A stretch of 64,000 nt of DNA from Brucella grignonensis (GTDB lineage: Bacteria; Pseudomonadota; Alphaproteobacteria; Rhizobiales; Rhizobiaceae). Every line of letters begins with the position of its first letter. Position 1 is the stretch's first letter. A program made the position numbers and the translations under genes. Below the pieces are notes generated by a model that was not told where the DNA came from, did no database searches, and saw only the letters and a program-made list of their open reading frames with translations. The stretch is from contig NZ_NNRL01000169.1 in NCBI RefSeq assembly GCF_002252505.1, positions 124,001 through 188,000 on the forward strand, given 5' to 3'. Below are positions 53,611 through 64,000 of this stretch, piece by piece.

Positions 53611-55101
53611 TCAGATGGTTGGGGAGTTATCCGGTTGCTCGCCGGTAACGGCGAAGACAGCATCGGGGGTTTGGGGTAGTGCTGCGATTTCGCTGAGCGG
53701 CACCGGTTTCACCGGCGCGCGTAGACGATAAAAACCGACTGTTTGAGGCGCACGTTTTTGCGCCTCGGCCAGAATTTCCGTGACGGTGGAACTGCACATG
53801 CGGCCCTGACAAGGGCCCATGCCGCAGCGAAACATGGTTTTCAGCTGGTTAGGGCCGGCGATATTGCAGGCTGCCGCGTCGCGGATAGCGCCTGCGGTCA
53901 CTTCTTCGCAACGGCAGACAATCGTTTCCCGATCCGTTGGTGCGCGAAATGCCTGTGCAGGCAGATAAAGCGCGTCGATAAAGGTGCGCCCGCGTTCGAC
54001 GCGTCGCGCCTGCGCCTGCAGCTTTACGATTTTTGACGCCAACGATGTTGCCAGTGCCGGAAAGATATCCTGACAGGACGCGAGCGCAGCGATACGCCCG
54101 CTCTGCTCGGCAACCAATGCACCGCCAATGCCGCTGCCGTCACCAACAATGTAGATGGCCGGTATGGACGAACGCCCGTTGCCGTCAAGTTGCGGTTGAA
54201 AACATTTCTGACCGTCGTTCCAAACCAGAGCGCAGCCGGATGCATTGGCGAGATTGTTGTTGGGGATCACACCCTGATGCAGGAAGACGCTATCGACAGC
54301 AAGCCTGTGTGTCTTGCCTTTTGCCGAAAAGCAGATCGCTTCTGCTTCGTTTTTTCCTTCAATGGCGATGTCTGTCACACCGGAATAGACCGGCACCGAC
54401 TTACGCACCTTCAAAAGCAGGGAGAGCCCCTTAAAAGCATATGGCGAGAAAAGGAATGAAGGCAGGTTCGGTGCAGCTTTCACGTAATTTGCGCCGGGCG
54501 TCGTATCGAGCAATGCTGCGACCTCGCCACCAGCCTGCAACAGTTGTGCGGCGAACATGTAGAGCAGCGGGCCTGTTCCCGCCAGAACCACACGTCCGTT
54601 GGGCAGGAGGCCGGAAGCCTTCAACGCAATCTGTGCTGCGCCGACGGTCATAATACCCGGCAATGTCCAGCCCCTGACAGGCATCGGACGCTCCATGGCG
54701 CCGGTCGCGAAGATCACGCGGCGCGCTGAAACAATCCCGCTCTTGCCGCTTACCGATACGCGCAGATCGACGCCGTTGTTGTCGCCATCATGTGGCTCCA
54801 CACTCCAGACGAGGGCCTGCGGCACATAGGTGGCATTGCTGGCGATGAATGCTCTCAGTACTTCTTTGCCCCGCCAGTAGTCGGTGCCGAGAAACGGCCT
54901 GCGGACAGTCGTATTGTGTTCAATGCCACGGTAAATCTGGCCGCCTGCGGCTGGGTTTTCGTCGAACAGAACCACGTTAGCGCCAGTGGCGCTTGCTTCT
55001 GCGGCTGCTGACATACCTGCTGGTCCCGCGCCGATAATGGCAAGGTCGTAAAACGCGTCGAGCGCATGAATATCGGAAACTCTTTTGAGCATCGTTGTCA
55101 T
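53611..55101 (-). CDS. FAD-dependent oxidoreductase, alpha subunit of an opine-oxidase / hydroxyproline-dehydrogenase type complex
   Basis: A 496-residue protein. The FAD site is DLAIIGAGPAGMSAAAEASA, then the second motif FDENPAAGGQIY; a NAD-type Rossmann motif VVLAGTGPLLYMFAAQLL follows near residue 180. The C-terminal 100 residues hold a BFD-like 2Fe-2S site, CRCEEVTAGAIRDAAACN, then CGMGPCQGRMC. This is the layout of OoxA/NoxA, HcnB and the alpha subunit of D-hydroxyproline dehydrogenase. The start is ATG 55101, which overlaps the stop of the small ferredoxin-like gene (ATGA); a longer open frame to 55167 has no site. It is expected to form a complex with the two genes before it. Confidence 0.85.
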   Translation of the reverse strand: MTTMLKRVSDIHALDAFYDLAIIGAGPAGMSAAAEASATGANVVLFDENPAAGGQIYRGIEHNTTVRRPFLGTDYWRGKEVLRAFIASNATYVPQALVWSVEPHDGDNNGVDLRVSVSGKSGIVSARRVIFATGAMERPMPVRGWTLPGIMTVGAAQIALKASGLLPNGRVVLAGTGPLLYMFAAQLLQAGGEVAALLDTTPGANYVKAAPNLPSFLFSPYAFKGLSLLLKVRKSVPVYSGVTDIAIEGKNEAEAICFSAKGKTHRLAVDSVFLHQGVIPNNNLANASGCALVWNDGQKCFQPQLDGNGRSSIPAIYIVGDGSGIGGALVAEQSGRIAALASCQDIFPALATSLASKIVKLQAQARRVERGRTFIDALYLPAQAFRAPTDRETIVCRCEEVTAGAIRDAAACNIAGPNQLKTMFRCGMGPCQGRMCSSTVTEILAEAQKRAPQTVGFYRLRAPVKPVPLSEIAALPQTPDAVFAVTGEQPDNSPTI

Positions 55102-55403
55102 GGTTGCATCCGACGCGCGCCGGACTGGGAAGAAATGACCATTCCATTGGCCACAGGCGTCATGCACGCCTGGCGGTTCTGCACACCATCAATGGTGACC
55201 AGACATTCAAAACAGATGCCCATCAGGCAATAGGGGGCTCGCGGCTGATCACCGACAACGCTGTTTCTGAGCCGGTTGATGCCCTCTCCAAGCAGCGCTG
55301 CGGCGACAGTTACATTGGCAGGCACTGTCAAGGTGCGCGCATCGAATGTAATCGTCACGGTTTCCTCTGGTGTCTCAGTTTTAAGGAACATTTTAGGAGA
55401 CAT
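55098..55403 (-). CDS. Small 2Fe-2S protein, gamma subunit of the same dehydrogenase
   Basis: A 101-residue protein. Four cysteines in CLMGICFECLVTIDGVQNRQ and the next AC fit a plant-type 2Fe-2S cluster (C-x4-C-x2-C-x11-C). The family block NRLRNSVVGDQPRAPYC precedes it. ATG 55403 follows GGAGG, and a longer frame to 55448 is unlikely. Small subunits of this type (HcnA, LhpE, and the linker subunit in opine oxidases) pass electrons between the two FAD subunits. It overlaps the beta-subunit gene at one end and the alpha-subunit gene at the other. Confidence 0.85.
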   Translation of the reverse strand: MSPKMFLKTETPEETVTITFDARTLTVPANVTVAAALLGEGINRLRNSVVGDQPRAPYCLMGICFECLVTIDGVQNRQACMTPVANGMVISSQSGARRMQP

Positions 55404-56520
55404 GAAACCTCCGGCCGGGGAATGCGTCACCAGCAAGTTGTTTGGCATCGGCTGCTATTTCCTGCGCCACGATCAAGGCGTGGTTGGCTGCAAGCGTGAC
55501 GCCGGAATGGCACATGACGGCGTAAGCCCCCGGGTGGCTTTCGGATTGTTCGTAAATCGGCAGGCCGTCCGGTGTCTTGACCCGAAATCCGGCCCAACTG
55601 CGAATGACATTGACATCGGCCAGATGCGGGAATGTCCGCACTGCCCTGTTGGCCAGAACCGCGCTGATATCCTGATTGGTGGCGATACGGTCCGTGTGGG
55701 TTTCCTGACTATCGCCGATCATCACGCCTCCTTCATCCGCTTGCCGCAGCGTGGCCGCTGTATAGGGGAAGAAGGGCGCACATTTCTCCGTTACAAGAAT
55801 TTGGCCTTTGCTGCGCACGACCGGCGCTTCAAGACCGACATTCTTGGCAAGCTCTGCATTGCCGTTGCCCGCTGCCAGAATGACGCGCTCGGCAAAGACC
55901 TCGCCCCATGCACCGCTTAACAGAAAGCCGCCGTTTTGCGGGGTGATGGACGAGACTTCACAATGCGGTTCATAGGAAGCGCCGAGTTTGATCATGCCCG
56001 TATGCAAAGCGCGAAACAGGCGCAATGAATTTACATCGCCGTCCATCGGCGAATAGATCGAGCCGATCACATCCCGCCCGATGGAGGGCACCATTCTGGC
56101 CGTTTCCTGATGGTCGAGCACGACATGTTCGGGGGCGTCATTGCCGAGTTCCCGCGCCACCGTCGCGACGTCTTCCGCAAACATTGCAAGCTCACGCTCG
56201 TCGAGGCAAAAGGTAAAAGCGCCGGTCTGTTTGAGCGCTACATCAAGACCGGTGACATCCCACAACTCGTCTGCGAAAGCGGGCCACAGGCGCGCGGATT
56301 GCATTGTCCAACGGGCATAGTGTGGTGCGCCTACGCCTTTGCCCTGTACCCAGATGAGCGCGAAATTGGCACGGGATGCGCGCAGGGACAGGTCTTCTCC
56401 ATCAAGAAGCATTGGACGCAGACCGGATCGGGCAAGACCCCAGGCGATGGCAGAGCCCACCAGTCCCGCTCCGATAATGACTATGTTCTGATCCGGCAAT
56501 CTGCGCATTCGTAAATTCAT
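55393..56520 (-). CDS. FAD-dependent amine/D-amino-acid-type oxidoreductase, beta subunit (DAAO fold)
   Basis: A 375-residue protein of the DadA/DAAO family with IVIIGAGLVGSAIAWGLARS at the start and the substrate-side block IRSWAGFRVKTPDGLPIYEQ and AVMCHSGVTLAANHALIVAQ near the end. It resembles OoxB/NoxB, HcnC and hydroxyproline-dehydrogenase beta subunits; it would remove hydride from a C-N bond and give an imine. It follows the binding-protein gene with a strong hairpin between them. The transporter beside it is of the octopine/histidine type, which favours an opine or a basic amino-acid derivative as substrate. No proline racemase is nearby, which argues against hydroxyproline. Confidence 0.87.
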   Translation of the reverse strand: MNLRMRRLPDQNIVIIGAGLVGSAIAWGLARSGLRPMLLDGEDLSLRASRANFALIWVQGKGVGAPHYARWTMQSARLWPAFADELWDVTGLDVALKQTGAFTFCLDERELAMFAEDVATVARELGNDAPEHVVLDHQETARMVPSIGRDVIGSIYSPMDGDVNSLRLFRALHTGMIKLGASYEPHCEVSSITPQNGGFLLSGAWGEVFAERVILAAGNGNAELAKNVGLEAPVVRSKGQILVTEKCAPFFPYTAATLRQADEGGVMIGDSQETHTDRIATNQDISAVLANRAVRTFPHLADVNVIRSWAGFRVKTPDGLPIYEQSESHPGAYAVMCHSGVTLAANHALIVAQEIAADAKQLAGDAFPGRRFHVS

Positions 56521-56546
56521 TCTGTTGTCACAGTGTCGTCAGGGGT

Positions 56547-56568
56547 GGGCCTGACGGCAGTCAGGCCC
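56547..56568 (-). promoter_or_regulatory. Strong stem-loop between binding-protein gene and dehydrogenase gene
   Basis: A perfect 9-bp G+C-rich inverted repeat, GGGCCTGAC (56547-56555) and GTCAGGCCC (56560-56568), with a four-base loop. No T-run on the minus strand. It probably protects the 3' end of the binding-protein mRNA and lowers read-through into the dehydrogenase genes. Confidence 0.6.
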
Positions 56569-56580
56569 GTTTGCGTCGGC

Positions 56581-58221
<1,641 letters not shown>

Positions 58222-58222
<1 letters not shown>

Positions 58223-58947
58223 TATGAGTTTCCTCCGGCGGCCTGCACGATGACAGGCTGACGCTGGGCCGCCGAAAGGCGGTATTCCAGCAGTTTGAAG
58301 ATTCTGGTGACGACAAAGTTCAGGAGGAGATAGATCGCGCCTGCACAGATGAAGACTTCGACAGGGCGATAGGTGGCAGAAATCAGCTTGGCTGCCAGCC
58401 CTGTCACTTCCATCATTGTGATGGTTGATGCCAGCGCCGTGGACTTCACCATCAAGATGACTTCGTTCGAATAGGCGGGCAGCATCTGCCGCAGAGCCTG
58501 CGGGGCCAGAATACGACGGACGAGTGTAAAGCCGCTCATGCCATAAGTGCGCGCCGCTTCGATCTGTCCGGTCGCGACCGACAGAACGCCGCCACGTATG
58601 ATTTCGGCGCTATAGGCAGCTGTATTGAGTGCCAGAGCCAGCACCGCGCACCAATAGGGTTCGCGTAGAAACGGCCAGAGAAAGCTCCGGCGCAGTTCGG
58701 GAAACTGGCTGAGACCGTAATAGATGATGTAGAGCTGGACCAGCAGCGGGGTGCCGCGCAGCACGAAGATATAACCTCGCGCAATGAGGTCCAGTACCAG
58801 ATTGCCCGACAGACGCATCGTGGCCAGTATGGTGGCCAGCACGGCACCGCTGATAACTGATAGTGCCATCAGTTGAAGCGTCAGCGGGATACCGCGACAA
58901 AGCTGAACGAAACTGTCGAACATGAATGGAAGGTCGAGAAAGCTCAT
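58222..58947 (-). CDS. Polar amino-acid/opine ABC transporter permease (HisM/OccM type)
   Basis: A 241-residue inner-membrane protein with about five membrane helices. [20 protein letters not shown] is the hallmark of the family, and [20 protein letters not shown] is the EAA loop for the ATPase. It overlaps the HisQ-type permease gene by four bases (ATGA) and the ATPase gene by one. The two permeases form the channel together. Confidence 0.93.
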
Positions 58948-59684
58948 ACCGCCCTCCGGATGCCGCGCATCGCGCGTCTTTCGGCGTTCTTGAACAGCAA
59001 GCCCGATGCGAATGTGATGACGAGATAAAGCAGCCCGGCGGTCAGGAAGAAGGTGAATGGCTTGCGGGTTGATCCAGCGCCGATTTGCGCCTGACGCATC
59101 AGTTCAACCAGTCCAACGACCGAGATCAGCGCGGATTCTTTCAAGACGAGCTGCCACACATTGCCGATGCCCGGAATGGCGAAGCGCGCCGCCTGCGGAA
59201 CCATGATGCGGCGAAACAGCAGACGCGGCGGCATGCCATAGGCTTTGGCAGCCTCGATTTCGCCTTTGGGGAGTGCAAGCACCGCGCCGCGATAAACTTC
59301 GGCCTGATAAGCACCCGATACCACACCGATGGCCAGTACACCGGTGATGAAGATTGGCGCACTGACAAAACCTTGCCCGCCGAACAACGCGCCAATCTGG
59401 CTCAACACGGCGCTGCTGCCGAAATAGAACAGATAAATGACCAGAAGATCGGGGATGCCGCGAAGCACTGTCGAATAGCCGTCAGCCGCAATTCTGAGAA
59501 TGCGCTGCGATGAGAATGAAGCGGCAGCGGCAATCATGCCGAATATTGCGCCTGCCGCGAAACCGCAAAAGGCTACCGCGAGTGTCATGCCGGTGGCCCG
59601 GAGCATATCATAGCCCCAGCCGTCTTCGGCAAAACCCATCAAATCGAGATATGCGCTGACCGCACCCAACTGCATTGTCCCCAT
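58944..59684 (-). CDS. Polar amino-acid/opine ABC transporter permease (HisQ/OccQ type)
   Basis: A 246-residue permease, first gene of the leftward opine-type operon. STVLRGIPDLLVIYLFYFGS is the periplasmic family block, and EIEAAKAYGMPPRLLFRRIM the EAA loop. About five membrane helices are visible. The 116-bp region before it, shared with the divergent LysR gene, should hold both promoters and the LysR sites. Confidence 0.92.
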   Translation of the reverse strand: MGTMQLGAVSAYLDLMGFAEDGWGYDMLRATGMTLAVAFCGFAAGAIFGMIAAAASFSSQRILRIAADGYSTVLRGIPDLLVIYLFYFGSSAVLSQIGALFGGQGFVSAPIFITGVLAIGVVSGAYQAEVYRGAVLALPKGEIEAAKAYGMPPRLLFRRIMVPQAARFAIPGIGNVWQLVLKESALISVVGLVELMRQAQIGAGSTRKPFTFFLTAGLLYLVITFASGLLFKNAERRAMRGIRRAV

Positions 59685-59777
59685 TTTATGTCCGGTGCTT
59701 TCGTCGCGCCGATACGTTTATGGGAGTGGTTTGACAGCGGGGCTCAATACAGTCAAATTCGAAATGAAGCCCAGAGC

Positions 59778-59792
59778 ATAACCCAATATTAT
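59778..59792. promoter_or_regulatory. LysR-type operator candidate (ATAA-N7-TTAT)
   Basis: ATAA (59778-59781), seven bases, TTAT (59789-59792) is a dyad of the T-N11-A class known for LysR regulators, including opine regulators such as OccR. It lies eight bases before the LysR ATG, in the region shared with the divergent transporter operon, so it suits both self-repression and activation. Confidence 0.5.
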
Positions 59793-59800
59793 GGTGAAAC

Positions 59801-60688
59801 ATGAACCTGCGTCAGGTAGAAGCATTCCGAACCGTTATGCTAACCGGTAAAATGACAGCCGCAGCAGAATTAATGTCGATCACCCAACCTGCCGTGAGCC
59901 GCCTAATCCGCGACTTCGAGATCGACACTAAACTCAAACTCTTCAACCGGCGCGGAAATCAGTTGATCCCCACACAGGCTGCTATGACGTTGCTGCAGGA
60001 AGTGGAGCGAGCCTATGTAGGGCTAAATCGCATCAGAAGTTTCGCCGACGAGATTAGTCGTCAGAATGCTGGAATGTTGCGCATCGCAGCCATGCCGGCG
60101 CTTGCAAATGGGATAATGCCGCGCTTCCTTGCCCGCTTTCTCAAGGGAAGGCCCAATATCCATGCCTCTCTCAATGGCATTCCCTCTGCAATGGTGGTCG
60201 AAGCCGTCGCATCAGGTCAGGTCGATTTAGGCTTTGCCGATGGTCCGCTTGACAGACCCGGTTTCAATATTGAAACCCGGGCGATACCGGCGGTTGTCGC
60301 TGTCCCGCTGGGGCATCGTCTTGCAGACTATCCGGAGGTTTCACCGGATGATCTCGCCGATGAACGTATGATCACTCTGGAGCCGGGGTCGCTGTTTGCC
60401 ATGCGTGTGGAAGTTGCGCTTGCGCGCATTCCACGGTCAGCCACCATTGAGACACGCCTGTCGCACACAGCGCTGACGCTTGTGGCCGAAGGTGTCGGCA
60501 TAACGATCATCGACCCGTCGTCGGCAACGGATTTTCGCGGACGTGGTGTGGCGATCCGGCCTTTCACAAGCTTTGTCGACGCAGGATTTCTGGTCATCCG
60601 CCGTAGTAACGGTCCTGATAACAGTCTGGCTCAACGGTTCATAGACGAGTTCTGGGCCTATCATGAAACGCTGCTTGCGCAGCCGTGA
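59801..60688 (+). CDS. LysR family regulator, probable activator of the opine-type operon
   Basis: A 295-residue regulator. The winged HTH is at residues 1-60 ([20 protein letters not shown], then [15 protein letters not shown]), and the effector domain follows, with [20 protein letters not shown] and [20 protein letters not shown]. It resembles OccR/NocR-type regulators that respond to opines. It is divergent from the permease gene at 59684 and is therefore the likely local activator. The effector would be the imported compound. Confidence 0.88.
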   Translation: MNLRQVEAFRTVMLTGKMTAAAELMSITQPAVSRLIRDFEIDTKLKLFNRRGNQLIPTQAAMTLLQEVERAYVGLNRIRSFADEISRQNAGMLRIAAMPALANGIMPRFLARFLKGRPNIHASLNGIPSAMVVEAVASGQVDLGFADGPLDRPGFNIETRAIPAVVAVPLGHRLADYPEVSPDDLADERMITLEPGSLFAMRVEVALARIPRSATIETRLSHTALTLVAEGVGITIIDPSSATDFRGRGVAIRPFTSFVDAGFLVIRRSNGPDNSLAQRFIDEFWAYHETLLAQP

Positions 60689-60707
60689 AGATAGGGGCTT
60701 GGGGGGC

Positions 60708-61679
60708 TCAATCCTGGTAGATGCGCTCCTCAAGGGGCGTTGATCCAATGATAGATTTCAGTCCGGCTAGCATGGCCTTTTCGGCCTTGTTGAGGTTGGC
60801 TTCAGGATTGTGGATCAGGAAAACATCGATGGCTGGCGGGTTGTCGTAAGGCGGCAGACGCCAGAGAAGGCCGTCATCGATCTCGCGTCGCGCGACATGC
60901 AATGGAAGTGGACCGATGCCAAGCCCGGTGATGATCATCCTGCGCACTTCTTCGAGGCTCGACGAGGTGCCGACCACATCTGGTGAAAGTCGCGCCTCAC
61001 TGCGCAACAGGGCTACGGGTCGCAGCGCGTCTGCAATATGATCTGTCTGGAACGAAACCGATGGTTCTCCCTTCAGATCGGCAAGGGTCAGTCCGGACTG
61101 GCCGAACATCCGGTGCCGGGGCCCGCAGAAAAACCCGAAGAACTCACGATAGACCATGGTGTAGTCGAGCGCGGGGTCGCGATTACTCACCAGACCAAGG
61201 CCGAAAGAAGCGCGCTTCTCGCGCACAAGCCGCGCGACTTCTGTACTGGCGGATACGTTGATCGTCAGTGTCGCATTGGGATGCTGTTCATGAAACAGCG
61301 CGAGCGCCTGATCGAAGATCGGCGATATGATGTGGCTGGCGACAGAGATGGTGACATGGCCAGTCACATTGTCACCGACACCGCGCACCAGTTGCGGCAG
61401 CTGTGAAATGGCGCCGAAGACCTCAATGCTCTGTTCGTAAAGCAGTTTGCCAACGTCCGTCAGCTCAAAATGGGTTGCGTCACGCTCCACCAGCCGCTGG
61501 CCGATGCGGTCTTCCAATCGGCGCAACGCATTGCTTACGCTTGGTTGTTTGAGGTTGAGACGCTCTGCCGCGCGCGTGATGCTTTTCACCTCCGCAATTA
61601 CCACAAAACTGCGCAGAAGGTTCCAGTCTAGATCCCAGACAAGGCGTTCAGGGCGATGCAGCGACATGAGGTCATCCAT
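60708..61679 (-). CDS. LysR family regulator
   Basis: A 323-residue protein. The HTH reads LRSFVVIAEVKSITRAAERL, then NLKQPSVSNALRRLEDRIGQ, at about residues 20-70; the co-inducer domain follows (VTGHVTISVASHIISPIFDQ). The first 15 residues precede the usual start of the domain, and ATG 61667 is a possible alternative. It is divergent from the amino-acid transporter at 61804 and convergent with the LysR gene at 59801, whose stop is 20 bp away. It probably controls the transporter to its right; the effector is unknown. Confidence 0.9.
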   Translation of the reverse strand: MDDLMSLHRPERLVWDLDWNLLRSFVVIAEVKSITRAAERLNLKQPSVSNALRRLEDRIGQRLVERDATHFELTDVGKLLYEQSIEVFGAISQLPQLVRGVGDNVTGHVTISVASHIISPIFDQALALFHEQHPNATLTINVSASTEVARLVREKRASFGLGLVSNRDPALDYTMVYREFFGFFCGPRHRMFGQSGLTLADLKGEPSVSFQTDHIADALRPVALLRSEARLSPDVVGTSSSLEEVRRMIITGLGIGPLPLHVARREIDDGLLWRLPPYDNPPAIDVFLIHNPEANLNKAEKAMLAGLKSIIGSTPLEERIYQD

Positions 61680-61686
61680 TCATGAA

Positions 61687-61714
61687 ATCTATGCAATCTA
61701 TTCCCATTATCTAT
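61687..61714. promoter_or_regulatory. Three direct ATCTAT repeats before the transporter operon
   Basis: ATCTAT occurs at 61687-61692, 61696-61701 and 61709-61714, right beside the LysR start and about 90 bp before the binding-protein gene. Spacing of starts is 9 and 13 bp. It could be a binding site for the divergent LysR protein, but no clear dyad is seen. Confidence 0.3.
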
Positions 61715-61803
61715 TTGCGAAATGCATCCATAAAAGCAATCATGAATATTGGAAGGCATCAAAAAGCCTCAAGAAAAACAAACAAAGGGAAGTCGGGAAC
61801 AGC

Positions 61804-62589
61804 ATGTTTAACAAATTCACGGGTTTCATTGCCGCGGCCGCGATTGCCGCCACCGCAGTTTTTGCGGTTGCGCCTGCGCAGGCGGATGATCTTGAAAAGA
61901 TCAAGGCAGCGGGCGAGTTGAAGATCGCCATGAGCGGCCAGTACCCGCCGTTCAATTTCGTCAATGAGAAGAACGAAGTCGTGGGTTTCGACGCTTCCAT
62001 CGGGGTGGCGATTGCCGAGCGCATGCAGCTCAAGCCACAGCTTATCACCACCGCATGGGATGGTATTGTCGCCGGCCTTCGGGCAGGCAAGTTCGATACG
62101 GTGGTTGGCTCCATGACGATTACGCCGGAACGCGAGAAGGCCGTGGATTTCGTGGGACCTTACTATCATGCGGGCCGCGCGGTTTTCGTAAAGGAAGACT
62201 CAGCAGTTCAAAAGCTCGATGATCTCAAGGGCAAGACACTGGGCGTAACGCTTGGTGAAACCCATGAAAAATGGGCGCGCGAACAGGGGGGCTGGACCAT
62301 TCGCACCTATAAGGGTCTGCCGGAGCTGATGCTCGAACTGAATGCCGGTCGTGTCGACGCCATCGTCGTCGACAACATCCCGGTCATGGTGGCGATCAAG
62401 GAAACCGGCCAGAAGGTCCGCAGGCTCGATACGCCTGATATCGAAGGCGGCAGCGTTGCGATCGGTATCGCCATCCGCAAGAACAATCCAGAGCTGAAGG
62501 CTGCAATGCAGAAGGCTCTCGACGAGATCATGGCCGACGGCACCTATGAGAAGATTTCGATGCAATGGGTCGGCAGCGATATTCGCTGA
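61804..62589 (+). CDS. Polar amino-acid ABC transporter substrate-binding protein
   Basis: A 261-residue periplasmic protein. The signal peptide is FTGFIAAAAIAATAVFAVAP with cleavage after AQA. Blocks LKIAMSGQYPPFNFVNEKNE, TTAWDGIVAGLRAGKFDTVV and GSMTITPEREKAVDFVGPYY show the family, and LGETHEKWAREQGGWTIRTY the second lobe. ATG 61804 is preceded by AAGGGAAG. It is not of the basic-amino-acid/opine subtype of the protein at 56581; a neutral or sulphur amino acid is possible. A hairpin follows before the permease genes. Confidence 0.9.
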   Translation: MFNKFTGFIAAAAIAATAVFAVAPAQADDLEKIKAAGELKIAMSGQYPPFNFVNEKNEVVGFDASIGVAIAERMQLKPQLITTAWDGIVAGLRAGKFDTVVGSMTITPEREKAVDFVGPYYHAGRAVFVKEDSAVQKLDDLKGKTLGVTLGETHEKWAREQGGWTIRTYKGLPELMLELNAGRVDAIVVDNIPVMVAIKETGQKVRRLDTPDIEGGSVAIGIAIRKNNPELKAAMQKALDEIMADGTYEKISMQWVGSDIR

Positions 62590-62598
62590 TACGTCATC

Positions 62599-62623
62599 CC
62601 GGCCCGGCATATGTCCGGGCCGG
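62599..62623 (+). promoter_or_regulatory. Strong stem-loop after binding-protein gene
   Basis: CCGGCCCGG (62599-62607) and CCGGGCCGG (62615-62623) form a perfect 9-bp all-G/C stem with a seven-base loop. No T-run follows. It probably stabilises the binding-protein mRNA, as with the stem-loops at 16384 and 56547. Confidence 0.6.
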
Positions 62624-62651
62624 TTGAGAACCGATTGACCGGAGTTTTCCG

Positions 62652-63299
62652 ATGGATTTTGCGTTGATGCAGCGCGTCCTCCCGTTTTTTCTGGAGGCGG
62701 CATGGGTGACTGTCCAAATTTCTGCTCTGGCCCTGGTGTTGGGTCTGGCCGTCGCGGCAGTCCTCGTTAACGGGCGTCTGTCCCGCTCGGTCATCCTGCG
62801 ATGGCTTGCGGCAGCCTATGTGAGCGTCTTTCGCGGCACACCTTGCCTTGTGCAGCTCTTCATTCTCTATTTCGGCGGGCCACAGATTGGCATTAATCTG
62901 GAACCGTTTGCCGCCGGTGTCATCGGTCTGGGGCTGAATATCGGCGCATACATGTCGGAATCGATCCGCGGCGCAATTCAGAGCGTTGATCGCGGCCAGA
63001 TGGAAGCTGCCCGTTCCATCGGCTTTGGGCGAGGGCAGACGATGCGGTTCGTCGTGCTGCCGCAGGCAGCCCGGCTGATGATCCGCCCTCTCGGTGTCAA
63101 TACGATTGCGCTCCTGAAGGGCTCTGCGCTGGTTTCCACCATTTCAGTGGTTGAACTGACCTATACGGCGCAGCGTTTCATCGGTTCAACCTACAAACCG
63201 TTCGAGATTTTCGGCGTTGCAGCCGTTCTCTACATGATCATCATCTATATCGTGGCGCGCGGGGTCGATCTTCTCGACAAGCGCTTCGCGGCGCAGTGA
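62652..63299 (+). CDS. Polar amino-acid ABC transporter permease
   Basis: A 215-residue permease with about five membrane helices. SVFRGTPCLVQLFILYFGGP and QMEAARSIGFGRGQTMRFVV are the family blocks. The start, ATG 62652, follows GGAG. Its end is close to or overlaps the start of the next permease gene. It pairs with that permease for the solute of the protein at 61804. Confidence 0.92.
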   Translation: MDFALMQRVLPFFLEAAWVTVQISALALVLGLAVAAVLVNGRLSRSVILRWLAAAYVSVFRGTPCLVQLFILYFGGPQIGINLEPFAAGVIGLGLNIGAYMSESIRGAIQSVDRGQMEAARSIGFGRGQTMRFVVLPQAARLMIRPLGVNTIALLKGSALVSTISVVELTYTAQRFIGSTYKPFEIFGVAAVLYMIIIYIVARGVDLLDKRFAAQ

Positions 63300-63310
63300 G
63301 GGAGGACTGG

Positions 63311-63970
63311 ATGCAAGCTCTCGATTTCAGCATCGTCGCTCCCTATACGGATCTGCTTTTGACAGGACTTTGGTGGACGCTGGTTCTGACCGTGGCGTCG
63401 GCTTTCCTCAGCTTCGTGCTCGGCATCGCATTTGCGCTCGTGGTGCTGTACGCGCCTAAGATTCTCGCATGGCCGGTGCGGTTCTTCATGTGGCTGTTCA
63501 TGGGAACGCCGCTTCTGTTGCAGCTGTTCCTGATCTATTTCGGGCTGGTTCAGATCGGTATCGATATTCCGGCACTTGGCGCGGGCATCATCGGCCTTAG
63601 CCTCCACTTTGCCGTCTATAATGCCGATATCATCCGCGCGGGTATCGTGGCGGTCGATCCGGGTCAAATGGAAGGCGCGCGTTCCATCGGCTTCAGCCAT
63701 GGTCAGGCTTTGCGCTACATCGTCATCCCGCAGGCGGTGCGCAATACGATCCCCCCCATCGGCAACAATATGATCGTTCTTTTGAAGGATACGTCGCTGG
63801 TTTCGATCATCGGCATTGCCGAACTGGTGCATAGCGCGCAGCTTGCCATCAGCGAAACCTTCAGCCCGTTCGAATTCTACATCACCATCGCCGCCATCTA
63901 CTACGTGGTCAATCTGGTTCTGGAAGCCAGCCTGCGGCGCATTGAAAGAAAAGTGGAGGTCACGCGATGA
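63311..63970 (+). CDS. Polar amino-acid ABC transporter permease
   Basis: A 219-residue permease; ATG 63311 follows GGGAGG, while the frame is open to GTG 63296. FFMWLFMGTPLLLQLFLIYF and QMEGARSIGFSHGQALRYIV are the family blocks. It overlaps the ATPase gene at its end (ATGA at 63967-63970). Confidence 0.92.
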   Translation: MQALDFSIVAPYTDLLLTGLWWTLVLTVASAFLSFVLGIAFALVVLYAPKILAWPVRFFMWLFMGTPLLLQLFLIYFGLVQIGIDIPALGAGIIGLSLHFAVYNADIIRAGIVAVDPGQMEGARSIGFSHGQALRYIVIPQAVRNTIPPIGNNMIVLLKDTSLVSIIGIAELVHSAQLAISETFSPFEFYITIAAIYYVVNLVLEASLRRIERKVEVTR

Positions 63971-64000
63971 GCAGCCCCAAAACCGCAAAACCGATGGTCG
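63967..64000 (+). CDS. Start of a gene, probably the ATPase of the same transporter (3' end beyond window)
   Basis: An ATG overlaps the permease stop (ATGA) and opens a frame that starts MSSPKTAKPMV before the window ends. The call as ATPase rests on gene order (binding protein, two permeases, then ATPase) only; no ATPase motif is reached. Confidence 0.6.
   Translation, partial: MSSPKTAKPMV

Overview
The window looks like chromosomal DNA of an alphaproteobacterium of the order Hyphomicrobiales, most likely Brucellaceae (Brucella/Ochrobactrum type). This is an inference from an IalB-family invasion protein, many polar amino-acid, peptide and branched-chain ABC transporters, RpiR/LysR/TetR-controlled catabolic operons and moderate G+C. 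No rRNA or tRNA gene and no CRISPR array was seen.

Layout. (1) 1-5928: the start of a leftward LivM-type permease gene, then a rightward run of RpiR regulator, isochorismatase-like hydrolase, glutamine-synthetase-like enzyme, N-formylglutamate-amidohydrolase-like enzyme and class III aminotransferase. (2) 6164-14432, leftward: TetR regulator, class III aminotransferase, old-yellow-enzyme-type flavoprotein, GlpD-like FAD dehydrogenase, ornithine-cyclodeaminase-like protein and aldehyde dehydrogenase. A rightward Dpp/Opp-type transporter (14728-19942) plus an amino-acid binding protein diverges from it across two palindromic TetR operator candidates. (3) 20845-21060: a remnant of a tyrosine recombinase. 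(4) 21773-37441: a two-partner-secretion / contact-dependent inhibition (CDI) locus: ialB-like gene, cdiB, two lipoprotein genes, a 3169-residue cdiA with an EndoU-type C-terminal RNase, cdiI, then an orphan cdiA-CT/cdiI module and a third broken module cut off by an IS3-family remnant. (5) 38083-50291: a compact G+C-rich four-gene cluster that matches the Druantia type II anti-phage system (druM, druF, druG, druE), followed by a frameshifted vsr and an HNH endonuclease gene with a probable modified-base-sensing N-terminus. (6) 53254-60688: a leftward opine-type (or hydroxyproline-type) uptake and oxidation operon (two permeases, ATPase, binding protein, three-subunit FAD/2Fe-2S dehydrogenase, RidA) under a divergent LysR gene. 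(7) 60708-64000: a second LysR gene divergent from a further polar amino-acid ABC transporter that runs off the end.

How the parts fit together. The left and right thirds are core-like nutrient scavenging operons, in which most binding-protein genes are followed by a stem-loop. The middle third (about 20.8-53 kb) is accessory: an integrase scar, a CDI competition locus with a decaying toxin archive, an IS scar, then a phage-defence island with different base composition and related short palindromes on both sides. The most interesting material is the Druantia type II island with its vsr/HNH companions and the CDI toxin archive directly beside it.
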